Source: Paenibacillus sp. 1781tsa1
Lineage (GTDB): Bacteria; Bacillota; Bacilli; Paenibacillales; Paenibacillaceae
NCBI RefSeq assembly: GCF_024159265.1
Contig: NZ_JAMYWY010000001.1
Location: forward strand, 4,092,001 to 4,156,000
Direction of reading: 5' to 3'
Length of the DNA stretch: 64,000 nt
The notes beneath the pieces were generated by a model, which was not told where the DNA came from, ran no database searches, and saw nothing but the letters and a program-made list of their open reading frames with translations. Shown here in pieces: positions 57,488 to 64,000 of the stretch (within the stretch, counting starts at the first letter, position 1; the number at the start of each line of letters is the position of its first letter). The translations under genes and the position numbers were made by a program.

Positions 57488-57624
57488 TGTGAGTTACATT
57501 CCTTACAAAAGAAACACTCTTCCTCACCATGATTTTCTATTGTATAATCCTCATCTTCTTTACTTGAATGTAAATCAATTTTTCTTCCACATCCTGAGCA
57601 CTCAACACTAAATGATCCCATCAT
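57484..57624 (-). CDS. zinc-ribbon microprotein, 46 aa
   Basis: CSGC and CFFCKEC around a very acidic linker. GGGGGAA RBS; two ATGs in a row at 57624 and 57621. Confidence 0.6.
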   Translation of the reverse strand: MMGSFSVECSGCGRKIDLHSSKEDEDYTIENHGEEECFFCKECNSQ

Positions 57625-57666
57625 AATAATTCCCCCTTTAATATCTTGATCAAATTATAGTTTCAC

Positions 57667-57822
57667 CTAAACTGGAACCGCAATTCGATCCTTAGTAAGG
57701 ACGATTACATTATCATCTTCACACAATTCACGAAACAAATCTCGTTGGTCTTCAGTTGGAAACCCATATGTATTCCTAGCAATTTTACCAAAAATTTTCT
57801 CAATGACAACCACTTGATACAT
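57667..57822 (-). CDS. hypothetical protein, 51 aa
   Basis: MYQVVVIEKIFGKIARNTYG with a C-terminal strand. GAGGTGATCACA RBS region; promoter at 57852. Function unknown. Confidence 0.6.
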   Translation of the reverse strand: MYQVVVIEKIFGKIARNTYGFPTEDQRDLFRELCEDDNVIVLTKDRIAVPV

Positions 57823-57851
57823 TGTGATCACCTCTTCTATTTGATAATCTT

Positions 57852-57895
57852 ATATTATCATAAAACTATTTGTTTGTATACATATTTTTATTCTT
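57852..57895 (-). promoter_or_regulatory. promoter with AAGAATAAAAATATGTATA box
   Basis: TAATAT (57852-57857), 17-nt spacer, TATACA (57875-57880), overlapped by the AT-rich box up to 57895. Placed directly after a terminator. Confidence 0.65.
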
Positions 57896-57902
57896 AAGAG
57901 AT

Positions 57903-57927
57903 AAAAAAGATGCTCTAATTAGCATCT
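57903..57927 (-). terminator. rho-independent terminator
   Basis: AGATGCT-AATTAG-AGCATCT followed by TTTTTT on the minus strand. Confidence 0.9.
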
Positions 57928-57937
57928 CTGTTTGAGT

Positions 57938-58237
57938 CTATTTTTTATTATTCTTTTTCATATATTCAATATAATGTTTCTTACATCTTTCCCTCATAAA
58001 GACTCTAGACTTGCATTTTTTTACTAAACAAACATTAAAGGCAAACTTACTCAATTCTTCTTTAGTTTTATAGGGATATTTGGAAGGCGATTGAGGAGTT
58101 TTCTTAATGGTTTTTCTTATTCTTTCAGCGGCATTCAGCATGTATTCCTGACATACGAAACACAATCCAAGAGGATCGTTTTCGTTTCTGTAGTTATTAC
58201 ATCTTTCTCTAGAGCATTTTACAAGAATATTACTCAT
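57938..58237 (-). CDS. cysteine-rich protein, 99 aa
   Basis: Start at ATG 58237 (MSNILVKCSRERCNNYRN). CSRERC, CFVC and CLVKKC...CKKH suggest two zinc sites; strongly basic. Possibly nucleic-acid binding or a homing-type remnant. Function unknown. Confidence 0.6.
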   Translation of the reverse strand: MSNILVKCSRERCNNYRNENDPLGLCFVCQEYMLNAAERIRKTIKKTPQSPSKYPYKTKEELSKFAFNVCLVKKCKSRVFMRERCKKHYIEYMKKNNKK

Positions 58238-58332
58238 GTTATCCACCATCCAGTCAGTTCTAAGATGCTATATGTACATATATTTTAACATCACTGACCA
58301 TTCGGGTAAAATTAATCTTTCACAAGAAGAAG

Positions 58333-58356
58333 ACACGGCTCAATTTGAACCGTGCC
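58333..58356 (-). terminator. terminator of the secreted DUF3298 gene
   Basis: GCACGGTTC-AAATT-GAGCCGTGT stem, then CTTCTTGTG; modest T content. Confidence 0.75.
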
Positions 58357-58365
58357 CATATCCAA

Positions 58366-59268
58366 CTATTTGATTCTTTCAACTTGAACTTTATCCGTCA
58401 TTCCTTCAACTTTCATATAGTATCTAGATCCGTCTTTGTAGATAATCACGTCAGGTCTATATGAATATGTGTATGAGTACTTATACTCTACCTGCTTCCA
58501 TATCTGCCCGTTTGATAACTCATACAAATTATCTTCATCATATCCTTCAAAATCGTCATCAATTTTAGATTCAATATAGCTGGAAGAAGGAACTGTAGCG
58601 CTATTTGATTTTGCAATATCGGGGCCATTGATTACTGAATAGGGAATTTTCACATCTACAAAGCCTTCGGAGAATGGCGCTACTTCATAGGGTTGAAATT
58701 TAATAACTATCCCTCCATCATACAAGTAGAAGGGAGTGTCTGGAGAAATAGGGAAATCGAAAATATTCTCATCAAAAATTGCTCTTCCTGACTCCTTTAA
58801 GAGAGTTAAATTGTAACTGATTGAAATTATCATATTGCTAATCTGACTTTCAGTATAAACAATATCCTTCATTTCAATCTTCTTACCTGTATCCAAATTA
58901 AAGTTGTATGTGTATGTAGAGAACATTTCATGAGCTCCACCTGTGTAAATGGCATCTATAAATACAACAGAAATTTGATTGTTCTTGTTGTATCTAGTGC
59001 TTGAAGTTGAACTATAAAAATGAGACTTGTTCTCTTTTTTTACATCAGTATTTACTTTAGCTGCTGTAACAGCATGTAATTTAAGTTCCTTGTTAATTTT
59101 ATCTATTGCACTTTTCTTACCACCAGTCAATTGAACATATTTTTGCCCCTTATAATCGTGTGTTTTTGTCTTAACGGGTAAAATTGTAGCAGCAAAAGAG
59201 GAATGTTGAGGAACGATAAAAACGAAAATTAGAATTGCCACAAAACAACTTAAAATACTTTTTTTCAA
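58366..59268 (-). CDS. secreted DUF3298/RsiV-like protein
   Basis: 300 aa. Signal peptide of about 27 residues (SFA-A), then DUF4163/DUF3298 features: YVQLTGGKKSAIDKINKELK, VSVVFIDAIYTGGAHEMFST-type (SVVFIDAIYTGGAHEM) and PFYLYDGGIVIKFQPYEVAP. The same fold forms the lysozyme-binding part of the anti-sigma factor RsiV, so lysozyme or muropeptide binding is a fair guess. A C-terminal extension of about 80 residues is unassigned. Monocistronic with terminator. Confidence 0.8.
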   Translation of the reverse strand: MKKSILSCFVAILIFVFIVPQHSSFAATILPVKTKTHDYKGQKYVQLTGGKKSAIDKINKELKLHAVTAAKVNTDVKKENKSHFYSSTSSTRYNKNNQISVVFIDAIYTGGAHEMFSTYTYNFNLDTGKKIEMKDIVYTESQISNMIISISYNLTLLKESGRAIFDENIFDFPISPDTPFYLYDGGIVIKFQPYEVAPFSEGFVDVKIPYSVINGPDIAKSNSATVPSSSYIESKIDDDFEGYDEDNLYELSNGQIWKQVEYKYSYTYSYRPDVIIYKDGSRYYMKVEGMTDKVQVERIK

Positions 59269-59405
59269 ACTAACTCCCCCATTGTCATGTTTAGTAAACC
59301 ATATGTGAACAACTGGATTATAATGTGAATTGCCAAAGTTTACAATTTAGATAATTTGAAATCTTCATTAAAAAAATCACCATTCGTACAAACCGTAAAT
59401 AAAAT

Positions 59406-59446
59406 AAAAGGAAGCGCCCTTAAAATCGACACTCCCTCTAAAATAG
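59406..59446 (-). terminator. rho-independent terminator
   Basis: GGGAGTGTC...GGGCGCTTCC imperfect stem with G-T pairs, followed by TTTTATTTT on the minus strand. Confidence 0.65.
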
Positions 59447-59449
59447 AAT

Positions 59450-59836
59450 CTATTTAGCGTCCAACTTCAATCCCACAGCTTCTTTGGCTTCCATTATCTT
59501 CAAGATTCCATTCATAACAAATGAATCGGACATGGCAATTTCATCTTTAAACTTAGACATATGGCTTGGCTTTTGGTCATCTAAGAATTCAAGAACAGCA
59601 TCGAATGCCTTACCTTTAGAGTAGTAGGCCGTACTTAAATCAGAAGTGGCTCCATTTAACTTTGTTTTTACATCTTTAGGGAGACCTTCAGGAACATCTA
59701 AATTATAAAATTTAGACTGCAAGTGATCAGCAGCTTTCTTCGCATTCTCTGTTGCTTCATAGACAGTATAAATATCAACAGTACCATTTCCCAAACCAGT
59801 CATAGCTTCTTGATATGTACTCATAATTGGCGACAT
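59450..59836 (-). CDS. C-terminal half of a split envelope protein
   Basis: 128 aa helical protein beginning MSPIMSTYQEAMTGLGNG. It starts 16 nt inside the upstream gene, in the -1 frame. Comparing the ends (ALEERV | SPIMSTYQEAM) suggests one original protein interrupted by a single-base change, or made by -1 frameshifting. AGAGAGAG could serve as an RBS for separate translation. Confidence 0.6.
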   Translation of the reverse strand: MSPIMSTYQEAMTGLGNGTVDIYTVYEATENAKKAADHLQSKFYNLDVPEGLPKDVKTKLNGATSDLSTAYYSKGKAFDAVLEFLDDQKPSHMSKFKDEIAMSDSFVMNGILKIMEAKEAVGLKLDAK

Positions 59837-60213
59837 ACTCTCTCTTCTAGTGCGTAAACAGATTTTTCAAATGCTAGTACTTCTTTTTGATTGGCCTTTT
59901 TAGCAGCAGCGTCAGTTTTGGCTTTCAGATTAGCCTCTTCCTTGGCCTTTTTATCATCTGTATTCTCGGTTTTGGTATCAACCACAGCAACTGCTTTTTC
60001 CACTTTGGGCGTTTTTTCCTGTGAAACCTCTGCTTCTGTTTTTGCCGTTGCCGACGTATCTGGATTTTCCTCAGGTGGTATCACAATTATTAATAGAACT
60101 AGACCCGCCCAGATAGCTCCGCCAATTCTTGCAACCCTACCTAGCCTCTTCCACGATATAAAAATCATGATAAAGGGCACGATTAACCAAGCTAAGATTC
60201 TCAATAATTTCAA
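59821..60213 (-). CDS. N-terminal half of a split envelope protein
   Basis: TTG start at 60213 with GGAGG 7 nt upstream. Two membrane segments (about 3-20 and 31-50), an Ala/Lys/Glu-rich linker (KEEANLKAKTDAAAKKANQK) and VLAFEKSVYALEERV, after which the frame runs out (CRQL). Length and end fit a truncated two-domain lipoprotein-like surface protein. Confidence 0.65.
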   Translation of the reverse strand: MKLLRILAWLIVPFIMIFISWKRLGRVARIGGAIWAGLVLLIIVIPPEENPDTSATAKTEAEVSQEKTPKVEKAVAVVDTKTENTDDKKAKEEANLKAKTDAAAKKANQKEVLAFEKSVYALEERVCRQL

Positions 60214-60341
60214 AACACTACCTCCTAATGTACTAGTCAACTTGCTAATTATATAGTAAATAATGACTAATGTCTTTAAATAATTTCCATTTTATCCTTC
60301 TGAGATTGGGTCTTAAATAACATTATAAAATCAGACTTTCA

Positions 60342-60668
60342 TTAGGTATTTGTATCTTCCCAATCTGCAATAAATCTTTGCAAGTCGTATTTAAACTTCT
60401 TTTGTTTTTCTGTTTCCTCTTCGCAGCTCTTGATGACACCAAGAAGACGACTAAACCCTATTGATGGATCAACTTCTATATTGTCGATCAAAACTCTTAT
60501 GTTCATTGAGTCAACCTTGTGTTCAGGATCATAAAATTTATGTTCGCTTTTTGCGATAGCAGCAAGGCCAAAAATATGTGTGACTAGTTCCAAATCCCAT
60601 TCGATAGCTTCATCTGCTCTCATAGCAGTTCTATGCTTCTGTGATCCGGTTAAAAAGTTCCATTCCAT
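60342..60668 (-). CDS. hypothetical protein, 108 aa
   Basis: Helical, acidic; contains EIDPSIGFSRLLGVIK-like sequence (VDPSIGFSRLLGVIKSCEEE). RBS GGGAGATGAG. Function unknown. Confidence 0.6.
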   Translation of the reverse strand: MEWNFLTGSQKHRTAMRADEAIEWDLELVTHIFGLAAIAKSEHKFYDPEHKVDSMNIRVLIDNIEVDPSIGFSRLLGVIKSCEEETEKQKKFKYDLQRFIADWEDTNT

Positions 60669-60726
60669 TTAACTCATCTCCCTATATGTATAGTTAGTTT
60701 TTCAATCAAATTCAACATTTATCATC

Positions 60727-60924
60727 TTATGATAACTGAGCTTCCTTCTTGCAGGACTCGCAGTGTATCTCAATAATTCCATGATGTTCGCTAATAATTG
60801 AAATATAAAAACCTTTGAATTCACCATTATCATATGTAATGCTTTCTAAGTTACCGTCAGTTGTTGTGAAAGAATTCTTAATACTATATTCACTCACATT
60901 TCCACAGTCACATACTAACTTCAT
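60727..60924 (-). CDS. zinc-ribbon protein, 65 aa
   Basis: CDC near the N-terminus and CESC near the C-terminus. Start at ATG 60924 (MKLVCDCGNVSEYS), AAGGAG upstream. Confidence 0.65.
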   Translation of the reverse strand: MKLVCDCGNVSEYSIKNSFTTTDGNLESITYDNGEFKGFYISIISEHHGIIEIHCESCKKEAQLS

Positions 60925-60968
60925 AGCTTTTATTCGCTCCTTATAAAATAACTGTTTCATTTGGCTTC

Positions 60969-61169
60969 TTATGCAATGTTACAGGTATGATTCTCACTGC
61001 AAGATAAGCATTTTAAAATCAACGAAGTTCTTGTTGGTCTTGAATATTGACCATTATCATAGTGACTAGATGGCATAATGCTAGTATTGTTACTACCACA
61101 CTTATTACATGTCAAAGTGAAACTGTTTTGTTTATCTAATTTGTTGGCTCCATATTTTTCAACAATCAT
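60969..61169 (-). CDS. zinc-ribbon protein, 66 aa
   Basis: CNKC and CLSC about 33 residues apart with TSI-strand sequences between, similar in plan to the next gene. Start at ATG 61169 (MIVEKYGANKLDK), GGAGG upstream. Confidence 0.65.
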   Translation of the reverse strand: MIVEKYGANKLDKQNSFTLTCNKCGSNNTSIMPSSHYDNGQYSRPTRTSLILKCLSCSENHTCNIA

Positions 61170-61207
61170 CTTTTGATTCCTCCTGAATTTTGAATAAATT
61201 CCTGCTA

Positions 61208-61573
61208 TCAATTACTTTCTTGATTGCCAATCCAATAACCATCGGGATTATAGTGGTTTTTACCAAGAACTCTACCGTTAATTGTGTGATACGTCCTATT
61301 AAGTTTCTCTACTTCTTCCTTATTCATTGGTCGTACATTCTCTTTTAGAAAGTGTACATCAAAGAATCCAAACCCCTCACAGAATGTGCCGATGTAGTAG
61401 TTCCCATCTTCCGCAACTACATTGATTAAATCGTCTTCCTGTCTTCCAATGTTGCCCATCAGATGGAGTGCATCGCTACCACCTTTTAAAACCATAACTC
61501 TCGCTTTTAATTTGAATGCAGGAGTATTGTTTACTCCCTTTGGAGTCTTTCTGCTATAGATTTCTTTATTCAA
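61208..61573 (-). CDS. hypothetical SH3-like protein, 121 aa
   Basis: TTG start behind GATGAGAG. Strand-rich centre (LKARVMVLKGGSDALHLMGN, YYIGTFCEGFGFFDVHFLKE) suggesting a small barrel. Function unknown. Confidence 0.6.
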   Translation of the reverse strand: MNKEIYSRKTPKGVNNTPAFKLKARVMVLKGGSDALHLMGNIGRQEDDLINVVAEDGNYYIGTFCEGFGFFDVHFLKENVRPMNKEEVEKLNRTYHTINGRVLGKNHYNPDGYWIGNQESN

Positions 61574-61594
61574 TTATCTCTCATCCTTTTCTAT

Positions 61595-61612
61595 GTAAAA
61601 TACTGTATTTAC
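61595..61612. repeat. variant 18-bp dyad element
   Basis: GTAAAATACTGTATTTAC on the plus strand: almost fully palindromic with GTAAA/TTTAC ends, a form that shows the dyad nature of the family. Confidence 0.5.
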
Positions 61613-61875
61613 TCAGAATCATCTATTCTACTTCTTACAAATTCCTTAATCTCATCAAGAATTTCAAATAGCCAACCAGAGAAATCGTATCTTCCTCCAT
61701 ACCGTTCACAGGCTTCAGCTTTGGCAATTACTACTTTACCTTCCCATTCATCAAACCTGTGAGTTGTCTGCCAATCATTAAATGATCTAATGACTACATT
61801 TACTCTTTCCCTGTTGCTATTCCACCAATCAATTTCGGTGTCAGTATCTAGTTCCTCAATAAGTTTAAAATTCAA
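61609..61875 (-). CDS. hypothetical acidic protein, 88 aa
   Basis: Trp-rich (IDWWNSNRERVNVVIRSFND, WQTTHRFDEWEGKVVIAKAE). AAAGGAGG RBS. Function unknown. Confidence 0.6.
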   Translation of the reverse strand: MNFKLIEELDTDTEIDWWNSNRERVNVVIRSFNDWQTTHRFDEWEGKVVIAKAEACERYGGRYDFSGWLFEILDEIKEFVRSRIDDSE

Positions 61876-62137
61876 TGTTAGCCTCCTTTTCTAAATGAAA
61901 TCGTTGTTTCAAATACATTATGTATTGTTCCAGCACATTGTTTCTTTTTTGAGTACGCTGTATCTTTAACCTATAACCATTATACTATATAACCATATTA
62001 AACACAATGCGTATATTCATTCTTATTAAAAAATGATTCATTTAACAATGCATTTACTTGATAAAGAAGTTCCTATCAACTAAAATATTCCTATGTCCTA
62101 GTACTTTAGAAGGAGATTTGTAGAATAGTGATGATTT

Positions 62138-62299
62138 ATGAATAGAAGTACAATATTCTGGTTGATCGGCAACTTGTTAGCATTAGTTGGATACATACTT
62201 TACAAAACAACATTAGAGATTGAATATGTTATAGCTGTACTGTTTATAGCTACAGTACTTCTTATTGCGTCTTTGTATTTTGTAATAAAGAAAAAATAA
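62138..62299 (+). CDS. two-pass membrane protein, 53 aa
   Basis: ATG 62138; segments at about 5-21 and 29-49 (VIAVLFIATVLLIASLYFV) and a KKK end. The nearest AGGAG is 22 nt upstream, so the start is uncertain. Followed by a shared hairpin. The 260 bases before it hold no other gene that I can support. Confidence 0.5.
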   Translation: MNRSTIFWLIGNLLALVGYILYKTTLEIEYVIAVLFIATVLLIASLYFVIKKK

Positions 62300-62300
62300 A

Positions 62301-62330
62301 AAAGGAGCTGCTTAAATGCTGACTCCTCTT
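62301..62330. terminator. bidirectional hairpin terminator
   Basis: GGAG...CTCC stem with internal mismatches, T-rich on both sides, between the plus-strand membrane gene and the minus-strand gene at 62351. Confidence 0.5.
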
Positions 62331-62350
62331 TGTTTATGTAAAAGTAACAT

Positions 62351-62521
62351 TTAGTCCAGTAATTCAATATCTTTCTTTGAAAAAGGCTTGGGTTCAAGTG
62401 GGTTAGTCAAACTAATCATATATTTATCAGTGCAACCCTCGCTTCTAATTTCAACAACCCTGCCAACCTTACCTTTATATTTAGATGAGTCATCTACAAT
62501 CAAAACCTCTTTGTTTAACAT
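62351..62521 (-). CDS. KOW/SH3-like small protein, 56 aa
   Basis: MLNKEVLIVDDSSKYKGKVG with a following RVVEI strand resembles a KOW-type barrel. Start at ATG 62521 behind GGGAG (11 nt). Function unknown. Confidence 0.55.
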   Translation of the reverse strand: MLNKEVLIVDDSSKYKGKVGRVVEIRSEGCTDKYMISLTNPLEPKPFSKKDIELLD

Positions 62522-62623
62522 AAATTTCACTACTCCCTCTTGATTATTCATATAGTTCATTCTCTCGAAAGATGATCAAATTAAAATTTCATTTGAACTT
62601 CATTATTTTAAAGTTGACTGAAG

Positions 62624-62797
62624 TCATAATGTATTATAAGCATCGATAAATGACTTCGCTTCTGACTCAGAGTTGGTGTCCCACTCAGGCTGTCTTATCC
62701 CTTTTCCATAAGACCATTCTTCCTTAGTGTAAATAATATAGTTATCATTTTCTTTATGTATCTTGAATCCTTTATATTGGGTTACTTTAGTAATCAT
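62624..62797 (-). CDS. hypothetical protein, 57 aa
   Basis: MITKVTQYKGFKIHKENDNY, IIYTKEEWSYGKGIRQPEWD: small strand-rich domain of a kind frequent in phages. GGAGG 6 nt before ATG 62797. Confidence 0.6.
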   Translation of the reverse strand: MITKVTQYKGFKIHKENDNYIIYTKEEWSYGKGIRQPEWDTNSESEAKSFIDAYNTL

Positions 62798-62816
62798 CTT
62801 AATCCTCCTTTATTTT

Positions 62817-63452
62817 TTATTTTTCTGTCAGCCAGTTAATGATATAATTCACTTCAGCATGTGTTATGTTCTTCCGATCCTCCTCAAAGTCTGTTATTAG
62901 TTGTTGCAAGTTGTCCATATCGCTTTGAATGTTAGGCTTCTTTCTTTTAACAAGTGATTTGATATATGATATTTGTTTCTCAGTAGCCAACTTTCCTTCA
63001 GATTGGGCTCCTTTATTTTTCATAATCGTCATGATTCTAACAACAAATTCCCAATCCATACGTTCTATTGCATCATTATAATGCTTCATCAAGTAATCTT
63101 CGGGATTTTCTGGTTCTTCAAACTTTACAACAGTCTCTACAATCGGTTCACTTTTCTTCGTTTTTTTTAGAGCAAGTTCATTTAAATATGTTTCGAGCTT
63201 GTCCTGAATTACTTTAGAAGAGACGACTTCAAGTAGTTGTTTTTCATTTTCAATGATTACGCCAGCTCCGCCGCAACCGTAACAAATTGATCCGTCTTTT
63301 AGGTTATACGAATACCTCCCAGAACCACCACAGCGTTTACAACAAGGCGCTGCTCCTGTCTCTTTAAGACGTTTGAAAAGTTTTGCAGGATTTCGATCTT
63401 CCACTTTCATTATATCAAATATCTTATTTTGTGTGATGGAATATGTTTTCAT
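62817..63452 (-). CDS. DnaJ-type zinc-finger protein
   Basis: 211 aa. CCKRCGGSGRYSYN and CYGCGGAGVI are two CxxCxGxG knuckles as in the DnaJ cysteine-rich domain; the N- and C-terminal parts are helical (EKQISYIKSLVKRKKPNIQS near the end). Not a J-domain protein. The zinc domain may bind unfolded protein or nucleic acid. Strong promoter at 63513-63541. Confidence 0.75.
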   Translation of the reverse strand: MKTYSITQNKIFDIMKVEDRNPAKLFKRLKETGAAPCCKRCGGSGRYSYNLKDGSICYGCGGAGVIIENEKQLLEVVSSKVIQDKLETYLNELALKKTKKSEPIVETVVKFEEPENPEDYLMKHYNDAIERMDWEFVVRIMTIMKNKGAQSEGKLATEKQISYIKSLVKRKKPNIQSDMDNLQQLITDFEEDRKNITHAEVNYIINWLTEK

Positions 63453-63512
63453 AGTCTCATCTCCTACGTTATATAATCCCTGTGTTAAGCTATGTATTTA
63501 TCTTGTACCATA

Positions 63513-63541
63513 ATTATACTACAATAAATATACATATGCAA
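63513..63541 (-). promoter_or_regulatory. promoter of the zinc-finger gene
   Basis: TTGCAT (63536-63541), 17-nt spacer, TATAAT (63513-63518). AATACATA follows at 63491-63498. Confidence 0.8.
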
Positions 63542-63585
63542 GTATTATTTTAGTGTTAATCCTGATAAAAGTCTTGTTTTACTCA

Positions 63586-63610
63586 AACAAAAAACAGCCC
63601 GTTAAGGCTG
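63586..63610 (-). terminator. rho-independent terminator
   Basis: CAGCC...GGGCTG stem followed by six T on the minus strand, after the coiled-coil gene. Confidence 0.8.
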
Positions 63611-63627
63611 CTTATGAAAGACTGGTT

Positions 63628-64000
63628 TTATTTGGTCTCAACTACTCCATTCTTCAGCAAATACTTTTTACTTTCCGCGCTTTCCGTTTGACTCTTATCA
63701 ACTACCTTACTACTGTTTATGATTTGAGTTATAAAATTCAATTTATGTTCTAGTTCTGATTTTTCCTTTTTAAGTTTGCTGTTCACTTTAGATTTATTGT
63801 TAACCTGTGCATCCTTACCCTCTATAATTACATCTTTTAATTTGAGCTGATTTTTAAGTTCGGCAATTTCTAATTTCAATTCATTGATCTGAGAGATATG
63901 CCCTATGCTAGACCTCATATCTCCCAGAATGCTTTCTAGCTGCCCAGCTAAAGTTTGCGGTACATCTAATACTATATCCGTCTCGGGGGAATTCTCGACT
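63628..64000 (-). CDS. coiled-coil protein, 5' end beyond window
   Basis: The frame is open to the window edge (visible upstream residues include PETDIVLDVPQTLAGQLESI), so the internal Met at 63918 need not be the start. At least 124 residues, with a coiled coil from about residue 40 (INELKLEIAELKNQLKLKDV). Function unknown. Confidence 0.65.
   Translation of the reverse strand, partial: VENSPETDIVLDVPQTLAGQLESILGDMRSSIGHISQINELKLEIAELKNQLKLKDVIIEGKDAQVNNKSKVNSKLKKEKSELEHKLNFITQIINSSKVVDKSQTESAESKKYLLKNGVVETK

Noticed and set aside
57292..61169. Repeated CxxC genes as a tandem repeat array
   Set aside because: The genes share only the zinc-ligand spacing, not enough sequence to be recent duplicates.
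1..64000. CRISPR array or insertion sequence
   Set aside because: No regularly spaced direct repeats, no transposase-like protein and no flanking target duplications; the only mobile-type gene is the HNH-AP2 endonuclease.

Overview
The window reads as part of the genome of a temperate SPbeta-like phage or prophage of a spore-forming Firmicute, most likely in the Paenibacillaceae (Paenibacillus or Brevibacillus). The evidence is AT-rich DNA with GGAGG-type ribosome binding sites, a dense one-direction array of very small genes, a UvrX/YolD lesion-bypass pair, an SPbeta-type replication set, a YopR-like repressor and an RsfA-like regulator. Single secreted proteins with a copper-amine-oxidase N-terminal domain or a DUF3298/RsiV-like domain are typical of Paenibacillaceae. 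No capsid, tail, terminase or serine integrase gene is present.

Layout: 1-4.4 kb holds an envelope-protein pair (LemA-like plus a membrane-anchored protein) and small unknown genes. A RecJ-like DHH exonuclease follows (4.4-6.0 kb), then small genes, then a replication block at 10.3-14.3 kb: Toprim primase, DnaB-family helicase, zinc-finger protein, ATP-dependent DNA ligase. From 14.4 to 22.5 kb there are nucleotidyltransferase-fold proteins, an HNH-AP2 endonuclease, a metallophosphoesterase and many small genes. The SOS-controlled YolD/UvrX pair lies at 23.0-24.6 kb. From 24.7 to 41 kb small minus-strand genes are interrupted by plus-strand single genes with their own promoters and terminators, probable prophage-expressed cargo. 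A second replication block (dATP/dGTP diphosphohydrolase, 3D-domain protein, AAA ATPase, SSB-like protein) lies at 41.3-44.6 kb, followed by one tRNA-Ile(CAU).

The most interesting region is 45.0-51.8 kb, the apparent lysogeny-control region. It contains a complete but stripped-down agr-type peptide-signalling operon: a six/seven-pass sensor with no kinase domain, AgrB, a serine-type AgrD, and a LytTR DNA-binding protein with no receiver domain. Immediately upstream in transcription order are a YopR-like recombinase-fold repressor and a DGQHR/DndB-like protein, in the order yopQ-yopR known from SPbeta. I see no arbitrium receptor in the window. The same region has two LexA boxes, a duplicated 29-bp element, a Cro-like regulator next to a palindromic operator, a MazF-type toxin without visible antitoxin, and an SOS-associated RsfA-like regulator. 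The simplest model (inference) is that peptide density and DNA damage both feed into the lysis-lysogeny decision.

From 51.8 to 64 kb are a zinc metallopeptidase, a DUF262 protein, a two-gene AbiTii / GDNN-motif membrane protein pair that looks like a phage-defence cassette, zinc-ribbon microproteins, a secreted DUF3298 protein, a split membrane protein, and a DnaJ-type zinc-finger protein. Three sequence families recur genome-wide: an 18-bp imperfect dyad between genes, oriented with transcription; an AAGAATAAAAATA motif at promoters; and the octamer AATACATA, found almost only on the coding strand. Several genes appear to start at AUA or AUU. Apart from these, intergenic gaps are short and no stretch over 300 bases lacks a described feature.
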